A stretch of DNA of 64,000 nt from assembly GCF_027595985.1 (NCBI RefSeq), contig NC_073302.1, positions 393,008,403-393,072,402 of the forward strand. Direction: 5' to 3'. Positions 1-12,218 of the stretch are shown piece by piece. This stretch comes from Sorex araneus (taxonomy: Eukaryota; Chordata; Mammalia; Eulipotyphla; Soricidae). Position numbers and translations under genes: made by a program. Below the pieces are notes generated by a model that saw only the letters and a list, made by a program, of their open reading frames with translations, searched no databases and was not told the origin of the DNA. Each line of letters starts with the position of its first letter. Position 1 is the stretch's first letter.

Positions 1-659
1 GTAAGTCTTAAGCACCACTAGGTGATGCCCCTAAACCAATATAGATTGTATTTATAAGATACAGATATGTATACTTCATCACAACTACAAACCAAAAACA
101 CTCATTGTTAATAAAATATGGGAATCAAAACAAATCATTATGGGGAAACTCACCAATTACAAGTGTAGATAACAAGAAAGGGGAATAAACAAGGTAAATT
201 AAAGCAACAGAGAACAATAAAACAATGAGATTGTATTAATAAATTCTCACATAAGAATACTCATTCTAAACGTAAATTGATTTAGTTCTCCAGTCATTCA
301 TGGCATAGAATGGATAAAAATATAACAATAAGAACCAACAACTTATTGTTAATGAGATCATTGTTAATAAGATTTATTTCAGTATTAAGGACAAAAGATA
401 GAAAAAGATAATCCACTCAAGTAGAAACTAAAAGAGATTAGGCCTAGCTATACTCTCAGGAAAAAGAAACTTTGAAACAAAAATATAATAATAAAGGCAT
501 TAAATAATATAACAATATGTAAAATATATAACAATACAACATTGATACAAATGTATCTAAATGGGGTTAATTTAGAACAAGCAATAATAAAACAATTACA
601 AAAGAAAGCATAACTAGTATTAAATATAAGAGCAAATATTAAGCAAATATTAAGATATA
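1..659. other. AT-rich intergenic sequence, nothing recognised
   Basis: A-rich on the + strand and probably decayed LINE, but no landmark could be identified. Confidence 0.5.
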
Positions 660-1124
660 AAGAGAAAAACAGTGCGTTAAGAGCAGGGGACTTCAGTCAT
701 AACAACATCTAGATCATCTTGTCAGAAAAATCAACAAACAGTGGACTTGAACTATATTCTTTAGACCAAACGGGTTAACAGACATGTGAACGTTCCATCT
801 AATGGTACATTCTTCTCAAGTAAACATGAAACATTATGATAGCTCATAGGATAAACAAATCATAAACATGCCTCAGCAAAATTAAGAAAATTGAGATCTT
901 ATGACATTTTTCTTTCCAATTACTGTGATAGCAAAGGATATCAACAATAGGAAAAAGCTGAAGAATAAAGTAGAAATAAAAAGAATCAGTCTTGATCAGC
1001 AAAGATTTAAAAAATTAGAGAATTTAAAAAAATTATATTAAAACATGAAAATGCAAACAAATATGCGAAAACCTAAAAGATAGAGCAAAAGCAGTTTTGT
1101 TTTGCTAGTAAAAAATATTTGGAC

Positions 1125-1325
1125 TATGGGACTGGAGCAATAGTACGGCCATTAAGTCTCTTGCCTTGCATACTGCCAGCCTGGATTTAATCTCTGGTAC
1201 CCCTTTTTGTCCCCAAAGTCCATTCAGGATTGGTCCCTGAGCACAGAGTCAGGAGTAAACCCTGAGCACAGAGCCAGGAGTAAGCTCTGAGAACAGCTGG
1301 GTGTGGCCCAACTCCCCACCAAAAT
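1125..1325 (+). mobile_element. Old SINE type A, sense
   Basis: GGGACTGGAGCAATAGTACG, GAGCCAGGAGTAAGCTCTGA and GCTGGGTGTGGCCCAAC fit the consensus. Confidence 0.8.
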
Positions 1326-1331
1326 TTGAAC

Positions 1332-1450
1332 CACACCGGCAGAACCAGGGCTCACTATTGGCAGGATACAGGGGTCAGTGCTGAGGACCAAACCTGAGTT
1401 GGCTAGGTGCAAGGCAAGTACCTAAGCCTCTGTGCTATCTCTCCAGCCCT
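1332..1450 (-). mobile_element. Old SINE type A, antisense
   Basis: CCACACCGGCAGAACCAGGG, AACCTGAGTTGGCTAGGTGC and GTGCTATCTCTCCAGCCC; it directly follows the sense copy in tail-to-tail orientation. Confidence 0.8.
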
Positions 1451-2039
1451 TTGTGAAAGCAGTTCTGGAAGGGATGTTAATAAAGACTAAGCACCTACAT
1501 TAAGAAACAAGAAAAATCTCAAATAAACAGCGTAATTATATGGTTCAAGGAACTAGGAAACGAAAAACAAAGTAGGCCCAAAGTTAGCAGCAGGAAGGAA
1601 ATAACAGAGATTGGAACGGAAATAAATAGAGATCAGAACAACAATGGAAAAAGAGATCAACTTAACTAAGAGCTGTCTTTTAAAATAGATAAACAAAATT
1701 AACAAAACCTCAGTGAGGCTGAAAAATGAAAAAGAAATTAGAATAAATAACATTAGGTGCAAAAGAGGGAACTTAAAAACTAATTCCACAAAAATGCAGA
1801 AGTTCACAGGGACTAATATAAATTATATGCCTACATATTAGAGATCCTAGCTATGGATAGATTCCTAGAAACATATACCTGAAAAAGACAGAGTCAGGAA
1901 GAATAGAAAATATCAATAGACCAATTGTGAGTAAGGAGATTAAATCAGTGATTAAAAGAAAAACAAAACAAAACTTCCCAACAAAGAAAAGCCTGGGACC
2001 ATATAGTTTTACTGGTGACTTCTAATTGGAGTGTAAGGA

Positions 2040-2195
2040 ATTAATGCTCAGAAATGCTTCCAATCTAATTGTTATGAGAACCATATCCATCAGTGCAGAG
2101 TTGCTGGGGCTACTGGGTAGGGTGGGGAAAATACAATGCCAGAATTGAACCCAGGGCCTTGTAAAAGCTCATCACTTGAGCCATAACTCTGCCCC
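2040..2195 (-). mobile_element. Very old SINE relic, antisense
   Basis: GCCAGAATTGAACCCAGGGC and CATAACTCTGCCCC resemble an inverted box B and head. Weak. Confidence 0.45.
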
Positions 2196-2765
2196 ACTTC
2201 CAAATTTATTTTACAGGAACAGCATTGCCCTGATATAAAATAGGGAAAACATGATATAAGAAAAAAATATATAGGTCAGTGTCACATAATGATAGAAGAG
2301 TAAAATACTAACTTAGTGATTTCATTATGTATAAGGACTTATTCCTCATATCAAGGGTGGTTCAACACATGCAAATCAATAAATAAAATACAATATATGA
2401 AAGATTAAAATCATTATAAGCCTTTCAATAGTTGCAGAAAAAGTATTAACAAAATATAATATCCCTTCATGATAAAATTCATAAAATTGTCAGTAGAGGA
2501 AATGTATCTCAAAATCAAGGTCCATATGACAACCCTGCAATGGATATCATAATCATGAAAAGTTAAAAAGTTTTGCTCAAGGATTAGGAACACGATGAGT
2601 ACCCACTCTTACCATTCCCATTCATCATAGTACTGGAAAAGTCCAGCAAGTCACTCAGGCAAGAAAAAGAAAGCCAACCATATCAGAAAGGAAGAAGTTG
2701 TCTTTGCACATCATATGGTCATCCAGAAAGAGAAAATTCTTAGAAGATTCGATCAAAACATTTTT

Positions 2766-2970
2766 CTTTCTCTGAGTTATTTCATTTAACACAATCCTTT
2801 CCAGGTTTATCTTGTTACAAAAGGAAAGCTCTCCTTTTCACTGCTGACTAATATTCCTGTCTGACTCCCTTTGTAAAAAAAAAGTCCTTTTATCTGTTGA
2901 TGTTTAGTTGTGTTATTTTGTCTATCCTTGCTATTACAGTCCAGCAGTAAACGTGGGAGTGCTGATTATG
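2766..2970 (-). mobile_element. L1 ORF2 C-terminal relic, antisense
   Basis: TTCTCTGAGTTATTTCATTT, CTTGCTATTACAGTCCAGCA and GTAAACGTGGGAGTGC parallel the antisense ORF2 end seen clearly at 49,750-49,960. Confidence 0.6.
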
Positions 2971-3100
2971 TTTTTTCATATATATGTATATGTATACATG
3001 TATATATACATATATATACATGGTAATGCTGACTTTGTTTTCTTCATATATATGTGTGTGTATTTACAGTGTATATATACTGTATACATATATATACATA
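2971..3100 (+). repeat. TA/TG-rich simple repeat
   Basis: Alternating TATATG/TATACA blocks in two bursts around a short copy of GTAATGCTGACTTTG. Confidence 0.85.
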
Positions 3101-3240
3101 AAACCAGATGTTGGATTTGTATATCACAAGATTATAAGATACATTTTTAAAGTTGAGAGAGGGAAGCTCTGTATTGTTCTTCATAATATCAAGCTATTGC
3201 TTGTGGTAATTTGTTACAGAAGCCTTGAAAACTGATAGAA

Positions 3241-4039
3241 GCCTCAAATAAGAGAAGCAAAGAAGCCTCAGTAAACAAGAAGCTTTTATTTTTAAAAAGT
3301 ACTAGTATGGGTAAAGAGGCTTTGTACTAGGCTGGTGAGAATAAGGAGCAGGCGGTCATGAGTAATATCCACAATCTAGATGTGAGGGGTCTGGCGGGAT
3401 GACAGACATTTGCCAGGATAATGATGTGACATTGGTGGACATGGAAACTGATTAACTTCTTTTAGAAGGAAGATAATTTATTTGTATGACTTGAATGTGA
3501 CATCATAATAGAAGGCATTTGGAAGTACGGTTTGCAGAGTACTGACTACTGATGGGTGCTGATTGCTCAAATTCAACTCAATTTCAACTTTCTCTTACTT
3601 TTTAGTTCCAGTCTACAATTATCCATCTATACCAAACTTGAAACAATGATGGCCCTTCTATTTGGTTCACCAGAATCAGTATCTGGATTTAGGCCAAAAT
3701 GTGCCTCAGTCTGATTCTTAACAAAGCCCCCATTTGTTCCCAGGTTTCCTTAATAAATCTTTTTGATAAAATTTTCTTACATTTCTGCTTTAGATGTGTG
3801 TGCCTAGTATGTGAACCCCTTGAGGAAAGGACTCTTTTTTTATATCACTTGTCTTTGCATCACTTTGTCCTTGTGTTTGACAAAGGCCTTGATATAGATT
3901 GGAGCTTCAATCAATGTATCTTCTGCTAGTTTTTGATCTGGTAAGGGCCTTCTCTGGGTTGGTTTAGTTCTCTCAAATTAATATTGAAAAAGTCCTTCGC
4001 TGAAATTTGGAAGTATCATCTAGCTACAAAATTTTAGAT
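3241..4039. other. Intergenic, no gene; possible L2 tail
   Basis: 3,241-3,600 shows nothing. CCCCTTGAGGAAAGGACTCT followed by CTTTGCATCACTTTGTCC near 3,815-3,870 resembles an L2 3' end, but weakly. Confidence 0.35.
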
Positions 4040-4056
4040 GAAAAATAAAGAAAGGA

Positions 4057-4633
4057 AAGTGGATCAGCATGGAAAGTATCATGCTAAGTGAAATGAGTCA
4101 GAAAGAGAGAGACAGACATAGAAAGATTGCACTCATCTGTGGAATATAGAATAATAGACTATAAGACTAACACCCAAGAATAGTAGAAATAAGTACCAGG
4201 AGGTTGTCTCCATGGCTTGGAGGCTGGTCTCTCATTCTGGGCAACTCAGAGAAGGGAACACCAAGTAAAATGTGGTTAGAGGTCATGTGGGGGAAAGATG
4301 ATGCGGGCGGAATATAGACTAGAGACTGAACACAATGGCCACTCAACACCTTTATTGCAAACCACAACACCTAATCAGAGAGAGAGAACAAAAGGGAATA
4401 CCCTGCCATAGTGGCAGTGTGGGGTGGGGGGAGACGGGACTGGGGAGGTGGGGAGGGATGTTGGGTTTACTAGTGGGGGAGAATGGGCACTGGTGAAGGG
4501 ATGGGTTATCAAACTTTGTAAGGGAGAAACATGAGCAAAAAAATGTATAAATCTGTAACTGTACCCTCACGTTGATTCACTAATTAAAAATAAACTATTA
4601 ATTAAAAAAATTAAAAAAGAGAAACAAAAAAAA
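4057..4633 (+). mobile_element. L1 3' end insertion, sense
   Basis: It begins in ORF2 (ATCATGCTAAGTGAAATGAG, GAGACAGACATAGAAAG) and runs through the 3' UTR to an A-rich tail. Perfect 17 bp duplications, GAAAAATAAAGAAAGGA, flank it (4040-4056, 4634-4650). Confidence 0.95.
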
Positions 4634-4650
4634 GAAAAATAAAGAAAGGA

Positions 4651-5610
4651 GTTCATTACTCCCATAACACCTGTGATCCAGCCTTACCCATTCTATGGAA
4701 TAAAAGGAGAAGCCTTGGGAACTGTGTTCAGACATTTTTAAAGAAAATAAATGTTTTAAGAGAAAATGTGTGGCAATGATGGTATTATGCCAACCTCAAT
4801 GTTCCCTTTTGATTTTATACTACAATAAGATATAATCAATGTGGCAAGTTGGAGGTAGGGTGCATAAGGACTACGATTTTTGTCCTTTCTGTGTATTTAT
4901 ATGGTCAGGCATTGTTTAATAATGGAGATTCATTTTGAGAAATATACAGGTAATTCTAGAACTCTTTGAAGATAATAGCATATAATTTTCTCAAAACTAG
5001 ATTGCAGTAGCATACAACACACCCAGACCATGTGTATAAGCAGTTGGGTCCACTATTGTATATGTTGTTCATTGTTGGCCAAGATATCATTAAGCGATAA
5101 TAATTATATGCTTAAGGACACCAAAATCAGAGAACCAGACAGACAGAAGGGAAAGAAGGAGAGGATTTCAGGTAGAGGAAATAACCTGTTCAAACAGCAT
5201 TCAAAGTATAGTAAAAAAGACATTGTGAGTGGAGCTTGCTGAGCAAGGCAGAGGTAGCATTAGGTAAGTTGGTTGAATAAATAAGGTTGCTGGCTTTCTT
5301 TTGGAAGCCTGGTCTGGAAAAATTCATTCTGGGCATTTGACGCTGAGGACCAGATTCTGAACTCTGACCCAATACCTCTCAGAATCCAACCATCTTACTA
5401 TCAGAAGCCCTCAGCAAGTAAGAAGAACGTGTGAACTGACTTAGCTGAACCCCAGCTCTCTCAGTCAAGTGGGGATCTCAGATATTTATAGCCCAGTCCC
5501 CAGTTGTCTTCAGGTGATTAAAGTCCCAGCTACAACATTCAGCTATCACCTCCTGATGGAAGCTACGGGGTTGCCCACTCCATGCACAGAACTGTAGGAG
5601 ATTAGAGCAT
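4651..5610. other. Intergenic, nothing recognised
   Basis: Unique-looking sequence with only short open frames and no repeat landmark. Confidence 0.5.
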
Positions 5611-5853
5611 TGTAGCACGTTGTCCTCTTGTTCATCGATTTGCTCGAGCAGGCACCAGTAATGTCTCCATTGTGAGACTTGTTGTTACTGTTTTTGGCAT
5701 ATCGAATACGCCATGGGTAGCTTGCCAGGCTCTGCTGTGCGGGCAGGATACTCTCAGTGCTTGCCGGGCTTTCCGAGAAGGACGGAGGAATCAAACCTGG
5801 GTCAGCCACATGCAAGGCAAATGCCCTACTCGCTGTGCTATCTATCCAGCCCC
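5611..5853 (-). mobile_element. Shrew SINE type B, antisense
   Basis: TGTAGCACGTTGTCCTC tail end, GGCACCAGTAATGTCTCCAT, GGCATATCGAATACGCC, GGACGGAGGAATCAAACC and CTATCTATCCAGCCCC head. No poly(A). Confidence 0.92.
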
Positions 5854-6760
5854 AGAGATTATACAAACTACTTTAAAAATCTATAACTACAGCAAATACT
5901 GTCCTTCTCGTGACAGAGCCTATAAAAAACTGTCACTTGTCATAACTTGATTTTCAGAGACTCTTGTAGGTTGTAGTATCTTGGTAGGCACCTGCTTCAG
6001 ATATTTCAATACATTGTATTTCAGAATTGGATTCCGATACCTGTCAACAGTTTACACATTTGTAAGTCCCCATAAAAGTCTTTGAAAAGTAAAATATGTT
6101 TTGTCATTGAAAAATGATTAAACAAAAGAGTTTCAGGGAACATCTTCTGCAATTATAGTCCTTTGTCCCACTTGGAATTCCTACCACAAAGGTGAAAGAC
6201 CTCTGCCCTTGGAGTCTGGAGAAATCAGAATGGCAAAGAGAAGAGGAGAAATGCTTACAGATATGTGCAAGGGGCAAAGACACATGATGAAATTGTTTTA
6301 CCTGCACTCTTTCAAAAGAGCCAGTTTGGCTCATAAGGGAAAATGACCTTTGTATTGAAAACCAAACATACTCGCTTTATACACTAGCAGCTAAGTTGAA
6401 AATGTTTTCCCTCTTATTGTCATTTGTTGTGTGGGGAAAGTGCCCATGTTAACTAGTTAGAAAAAATTGGGGGTCCCTATTTTGATTGTTGGTTTGATAA
6501 CAGGTATGATTTTTTTTTGTAAACTACTTATTTTCTTTAGCCCATTATTTTTTCAATGACAACTGAGACATTTCAGGAGCTACTTCACAAGACTTCAAAT
6601 ATTATATTAAATGTTTAGGGAGGTAATATGGAATATAAGCCAAAAATAATAATGTTGGTTGCCACCACATTTTTTTTGTCTCTTCAAAACTAGCATTTTC
6701 TTGCATGAAATGGAAGTTTTATTTTATATTTATTTTCATTTGTTTTTATTCTGTGGCTGG
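5854..6760. other. Intergenic, nothing recognised
   Basis: No repeat or gene signature seen. Confidence 0.5.
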
Positions 6761-6880
6761 GTTTGGGGCCACACCTGGTGGCGCTCAGGAATCACTTCTG
6801 GTCATGTTCGGAAGACCATATGTGGTGCCAGGATCTTGCAAGGCAGGCCATCTTAATTCTTGTACTGTCTTTCCGGCCCT
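6761..6880 (-). mobile_element. SINE type A, antisense, truncated
   Basis: GGGGCCACACCTGGTGGCGC, GGAATCACTTCTGGTCATGT and final TGTCTTTCCGGCCC; the middle of the tRNA-like part is shortened. Confidence 0.75.
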
Positions 6881-7653
6881 GTTTGTATTCTTTTGACAAC
6901 TATCTTAAGGACTTACTAGAGACACAGAACTTAGTAAGCTGATGAGGACTCAATAGAAACACAAGAAATTTAGTAAGTATAGGAGCTCACAGTTTAAAGG
7001 GACAGGATAAATAAGTGTATTGGCACCACCGCACAAGATTTAAGATGAACTAAGGAGAGAACAGTCACTTCCGGAAGAGTTAATACTGAGTTATTAACTC
7101 AACAGATTTGCTTCCTGAGAAGCAAAAAAATCTACTTGTCAGACACACTAGTAGAGAAAGAATCTGAGTGTGGAGAGCAGGGTAAAATTACATGGAAGGT
7201 TGCAATTTGATGTGGTCCAAGGTACTCAGTGTTTCAGGTGATGGCCTGGAGAGGATGGAGTGATGACCACAGGCATGTAGTGTGAGAAGTCTGCTATGAA
7301 CTGGTGCATCAGGAAATATTTACTTTATGATTTTAATTTGCTGTGTTTTATTTGACACAGGGGTAGTGTCACTTTGTGTAACAGTACTTAATTTGACCCA
7401 GGCAGTGATCTTTTAGAAAACAAAATTACAAATATATTTAAACATTTTATAAAATATTGTATTATAATAAAGATACAATAAAAATTAAAATACCTCCCTT
7501 TTCTAAATTTCACACATTGGAAATGCATCTTGCAAGCCCTGGGCATGAAAGTGACCTGCAAGAGAGCTTCTGTGGGTCTAGCATTGTAATCTCAGGCATC
7601 AGTGAGGCACAGCAACCTCACAGCAAAGACAGGGAATTACACGATTCAATTTA
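6881..7653. other. Intergenic, nothing recognised
   Basis: No repeat or gene signature seen. Confidence 0.5.
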
Positions 7654-8001
7654 GGGAGGGTGGAGGAAAAGCAAGTGAGGGAACAAGGATATTTTTCTTT
7701 TTAGCCAAGAGGTAGAAGGAAACTGAACAGCATTAGCAAGATCATAACTGCAACATTTTATTTCTATTTGGGGAGGATGGAGGAAAGGCAAGTGAAGGAA
7801 CAGGATATTTTTCTTTTTAGCCAAGAGGTAGAAGGAAACTGAACAGCATTATCAAGATCACAACTGCAACATTTTATTTCTATTTGGGGAGGATGAAGGA
7901 AAGGCAATGAGTGAACAAGGATATTTTTCTTTTTAGCCAAGAGATAGAAGGAAACTGAACAGTATTATCAAGATAATAACTGCAAACTTTTATTTCTATA
8001 A
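7654..8001 (+). repeat. Tandem repeat, 3 x 116 bp
   Basis: Units start near 7654, 7770 and 7886 with GGGAGGATGGAGGAAAGGCA-like sequence and share ATATTTTTCTTTTTAGCCAA at constant 116-bp spacing (7687, 7803, 7919 for the GGATATTTTT word). Copies differ by a few substitutions and small indels. Confidence 0.97.
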
Positions 8002-8488
8002 ATCAAGCCAGTTTGTAACTAAGGCTCCCCTATTCTAGTGGAGTTGGGTTGTGACTTATTTCTTCACTTCTAAAATAGTTCACTGTCCCTTTTCAATTTT
8101 CTCATGTAAAGCATGTTTGTCACTGTGGCCAATGACCTCATTCCTCAATCTTTGGTGTTTAAATAAATGACTCAAGCAGAATTTATGCATGGATTTTCTA
8201 TGCTGCTTTCAGAAAGTATGAGTTCCAGATCAACTATGGTTAAGATTGCTTGGATTATTTGAAAAACCCTGTTATAATATTCTATTCCCTTAGACTGAGA
8301 AAAGTGGCATGAAATTTTTAGGCAACAGGGAATCCAGATCTACAACATATGCTTATAGATCAACCTGGAGAGACGATGCCAAAATAGAAGTATCTAGATT
8401 AGAATAAAAAAAAAGAAAACTATTTTAAGGATTTCCTCTATAAGAAGTAGATATTTTAAAAATATATTTAAGAATGTTAAAGACATAA
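8002..8488. other. Intergenic, nothing recognised
   Basis: AT-rich, no landmark. Confidence 0.5.
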
Positions 8489-8630
8489 AGGTTGAAGCTA
8501 GACAGATAATTCAAAAGAATGAGTTGTACTGCATGCAAAAGACTTTGGTTAGATCCCAGTCACCACTTGGTTCCCTAGAGCACTATTAGGAGAAATTCCC
8601 AAGCACTGTCAGGTGTGACTTCTCAAACAA
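8489..8630 (+). mobile_element. Old SINE relic, sense
   Basis: GAAGCTAGACAGATAATTCA, TGGTTAGATCCCAGTCACCA and CACTGTCAGGTGTGACTTCT align loosely to the consensus. Confidence 0.6.
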
Positions 8631-8765
8631 ACTAGCCAACAAACAAACAGAATGTTGAAGACAAGCAGCAGAATAAAAATATTTCACAACACTTAGCATG
8701 TATGACAGTCTTTAGAATACATTTCAATTTGAAAAGTAAGGGTTTTGTTTTTATTGTTTTTGCCT

Positions 8766-8936
8766 TTTTTTTTTCTTTTTGGGTCACACCCAGTGTTACA
8801 CAGGGGTTACTCGTGGCTCATGCACTCAGGAATTACTCCTGGCGATGCTCGGGGGGACCATATGAGATGCTGGGAATCGAGCCCGGGTCGGCCTCGTGCA
8901 AGGCAAATGCCCTATCCGCTGTGCTATCGCTCCAGC
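8766..8936 (-). mobile_element. Shrew SINE type A, full length
   Basis: Poly(T), TTTTTGGGTCACACCCAGTG, GGAATTACTCCTGGCGATGC, CCCGGGTCGGCCTCGTGCAA and GTGCTATCGCTCCAGC. Confidence 0.96.
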
Positions 8937-8953
8937 TTCTGTTTTCGTTTTTT

Positions 8954-9115
8954 AATTGAATCACCGTGATATACACAGTTACAAGGCTGTCCATGATGGG
9001 GTTTCAGTCACACAATGCTCCAAAACTCATCCCTCCATCAGTTTACATTTCCCACCATCGATGTCCCCAGTTTCCTTCCAGTCAACACTCCCCACAGACT
9101 ACGTTTATGGCAGGC
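8954..9115 (-). mobile_element. L1 3' tail fragment, antisense
   Basis: TTGAATCACCGTGATATACA, AAACTCATCCCTCCATCAGT and TTTCCCACCATCGATGTCCC match the inverted L1 3' UTR seen at 58,680. Confidence 0.9.
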
Positions 9116-9116
9116 A

Positions 9117-9237
9117 CTTTTCTTTTTCTTTTTCTCTTTCTTCTTCTTCTCCGTCCCTCCCTCCATCCCTCCCTCCATCCCTCCTTCCATCCCTCCCTCC
9201 ATCCCTCCCTTCATCCCTCCCTTCATCCCTCCCTCCC
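9117..9237 (+). repeat. (CCCTCCAT)n pyrimidine-rich repeat
   Basis: CTTTTTC and TTC blocks are followed by about ten CATCCCTCC-type units. Peptides read from it are spurious. Confidence 0.95.
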
Positions 9238-9249
9238 AGTGTCACATGG

Positions 9250-9393
9250 GTCCAGAGCAATAGTACAGTGGAAAGGGCATTTACTTTGCATAAAATCAAC
9301 CTGGGTTCGATCCTCGGCATACCATATGGTCCCCTGAACTCACCTGGAGTTATCCTTGAGCACTGCCAGGTGTGGCCCCAAAGCAACCAAACA
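9250..9393 (+). mobile_element. SINE type A, sense
   Basis: TCCAGAGCAATAGTACAGTG, ACCTGGGTTCGATCCTCGGC and TGCCAGGTGTGGCCCCAAAG. Confidence 0.9.
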
Positions 9394-9868
9394 TAAACTT
9401 GTCATATGAATAAAAATCACAATAGTCAACAAAACATAGATGCAATTATGTTTCACCTACTAGCCAGTTTTCATATTTTTCCATCTTGAGATATGAGCCA
9501 ATTATTCATACCTTTATTGACACTCTACCTGTTGTTCCTCACTAAGCTTTGTCCTGAGAGGTCGATTTTATGGGTTCATCAACTGGGATCCTGGGAGACA
9601 GTTGGAGGCAATAACTTCCCTTCTCACATGCCATTCATCATGATTCTAAGTAATTGCTCCCTCTCATCACTATGCTGTCCTCGGGAAGCCAAAGACCCTC
9701 AGATTTGTGACCTCAAAATAACTCATAATCTATGTTGCTGTGTCCACTTTATTTTGTCCTTACTTTGATTGCTTCATTAAATACTTTTGAATTCTTACTT
9801 TAAATGTGCTATTTCTTTTTTTCCCTGATACTCAGACTAATAAATTCAGTTCAGATGATTGGTGACTA
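9394..9868. other. Intergenic, unrecognised
   Basis: 9,490-9,780 has an LTR-like feel (GGAAGCCAAAGACCCTCAGA, late AATAAC/ATTAAATAC words) but no defined ends. Confidence 0.3.
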
Positions 9869-9881
9869 AGAATCCACTGTT

Positions 9882-10053
9882 TTTTTTTTCTTTTCTTTTT
9901 GGGTCACACCTGGCAATGCACAGGGGTTACTCCTGGCTCTGCACTCAGTAATTACCCTTGGCGGTGCTCAGGGGATCATATGGGATTCTGGGATTCGAAC
10001 CCGGGTTGGCTGAGTGCAAGCCAAACGCCCTGTTGTGCTAGCGCTCCAGCCCC
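9882..10053 (-). mobile_element. Shrew SINE type A, full length
   Basis: TTTTTGGGTCACACCTGGCA, CGAACCCGGGTTGGCTGAGT and TAGCGCTCCAGCCCC. Perfect 13 bp duplications, AGAATCCACTGTT, flank it (9869-9881, 10054-10066). Confidence 0.97.
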
Positions 10054-10066
10054 AGAATCCACTGTT

Positions 10067-10769
10067 CTTGACCAATGCAATGATTGCTTTCCAAATCAAA
10101 TCAATGATTGATTTCATTCTCAGTAATCTCTGTAAGTCCAAATTCCCACTTCATTTTTTGTCTGTTAAGGCATAAAATAAAAGCTCTTGCACATTCCACT
10201 TCATCCTTATCTGCTATTTGCTTGTCAAATTAAGATCTTATCTTCTTTCGGTAGAGATCCATTTTTTACCCCCATTGGCTTTTGCATTGTTTCACTTGCC
10301 CTTGGAACTTTCAGGATTATCTTTATTATCAGTAACTTCATGTGTTAAAGTTAAGGAGAATAGAGATACTGAGATTTCTGTGGTTATCTAGGGTGGGGAC
10401 AGGAGAGGAAATGCATAGTTACACAATGTTTCCCTGTAGAATGTCTCCAAGTCTTTGATGTACACTGTGACCTTGTGGAAGAGCAGCAGGAGAAGCAACA
10501 TTTCTTAGTATTTGATCATAAATCTCTTGTTATTCGAAAAAACCTTATCTTCTGAACTAAGTACTCCTGAAGTAAGCTTGGAAAACTTTGCTCTAGAGGT
10601 ATGCTTTTCACTTCATCTTTCTCTTCATGAAAATTTACTGAACACATGAATAGATATGGATCAGAGTGATCAGAGCGCTTCGGGAAGGGAAGAGGATGAC
10701 AGGTACCACAACTACTTCCTTTGAGTGCTTTGAATATCCTTGTGTCTAAATGCGTCATAATATTGGGGG
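10067..10769. other. Intergenic, nothing recognised
   Basis: No repeat or gene signature seen. Confidence 0.5.
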
Positions 10770-10965
10770 GGTTGTTTGTTTTGATTTTGTGTTATGAGTC
10801 ATCCCTTGCGGTGTTCAGGACCTATTCCTGGCTTTGTGCTGGGACATACGTGGGAGGGGGGGGTCAGTCTGGGTGGTACTTGAGGAATCACGTGGTGGTG
10901 GGAAGAACCAGGACCTCCCACATACAAAGCCTGTACTCACCCAAGTGAGCTCTCTTCAGCTCCTG
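10770..10965 (-). mobile_element. Old SINE, antisense
   Basis: TGCGGTGTTCAGGACCTATT, GGAAGAACCAGGACCTCCCA and CTCTCTTCAGCTCC fit a diverged inverted type A with a G-run insertion. Confidence 0.65.
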
Positions 10966-11569
10966 AATATCTTGTTATCTTGAAGATTTGTGGGGTGGGG
11001 TAGGAGGTAACTAGGACTTTCTCAAGATCTAATTTGATGTATTGATTGGAAGTCCCTGGCTATTGTTTCAGAGGTCTCCTCCAAACTCTTACACCTAGAT
11101 TAACTACAGATGCATCTTTCACTCCAGACTTTCTGCCTTGATTCCTGAACTGATTTCCTTGATTTCTGTCCTGAGTATGGACAGACAAGTGAACAAAAAG
11201 GGGGGAAAAGTAGCATTTATTATGTGTTTGCAAAGGCAGGTCTTCTAGTGTATCTACTTTCCTGAAGTAGCTCACACTTAGTAGGAAGGGAAGGATTTAA
11301 ACATAATTATAATTAATGTAGTGTAAATATAATAACCTCACCTAATCTAGCTTAATATAGCACATCTTACATTAAGACTAAATGAGTAAAAGGCCTGCAC
11401 CCTGGTTCCTTTAATGCTATTTCATTCTGCTATGGCAACATCTATAACCACTGGCATTTGAATTCATCTTTTATTATGGAATGAAATGAGGCCAGAGTAA
11501 AATAGGATCCACTGGGCGCGGGGGCAGAGGGCTGAGGGAGAACCAGACTCAGGGACCTGTACAGCTATA
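10966..11569. other. Intergenic, nothing recognised
   Basis: No repeat or gene signature seen. Confidence 0.5.
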
Positions 11570-12218
11570 ATGAAAGATCTAAAGATCTAACTTTAGTGTC
11601 ACAAGAATTTCACAGTGAGAAGAGAAAGAGGATAAAACTAAAATAATTATTTTTAAAAGTTAATTGCTAAAAATTTCCTAAACTTGACAAAATACATAAG
11701 GTCATGCATCTGGATAATGAGAAAATGTCAAACAGAATTAACCTAAAGCAATCCATACCGTTATTCTATAAATACTATAATTAAACTTCCAAACATTAAG
11801 CAAGAAATTAAATCAATATTTAGCAACCGTCTAAAACAAAGCAGCAGGATTTATTCATGAATTCTACCAAACACACGAAAAAATTAAATTGATTTTCTAT
11901 AATCTCAGAAGTTAGATGTAGAGAGAATTATTCCTTAACTAATTCTGAGACTAGAACTAGCCTAATACTAAAACCACATAAAGACATACAAAAACAACAA
12001 ACTAATATCTCTCATGAACATAGATGCAAAAATCCTTATTTTTATATTATATTATTAGCAAATCAATAATGCATGACATTTAATAATTTAATTATATTTC
12101 TATAATATGTGAAAAAATATATATTCCAAAAACAAGTGGGATATATCCAAGATGCAAGGCTGGTTCAACATTCAAAATTCTATTAATATGATCCATCACA
12201 GCGAAAAAATATAAATCA

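Larger units (their letters stand above)
660..2765 (+). mobile_element. Fossil L1 ORF2, sense, in pieces
   Basis: ORF2 landmarks occur in order: GGTACATTCTTCTCAAGTAA (endonuclease), GAAAAATGAAAAAGAAATTA, GTTTTACTGGTGACTTCTAA, and GGTTCAACACATGCAAATCA (reverse transcriptase). No open frame survives. SINEs interrupt it at 1125-1450 and about 2040-2195. Confidence 0.8.

Noticed and set aside
7654..8001. CRISPR-like array
   Set aside because: Three contiguous 116-bp copies without unique spacers in a mammalian genome; a minisatellite.
8766..8936. tRNA genes at the many GGTTCGATTCC sites
   Set aside because: They are SINE heads with A and B boxes followed by the SINE body; no complete cloverleaf with a matched acceptor stem was seen.
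9015..9396. Pro/Ser-rich and Gly/Glu-rich open frames
   Set aside because: They translate the CCCTCCAT simple repeat and a SINE.
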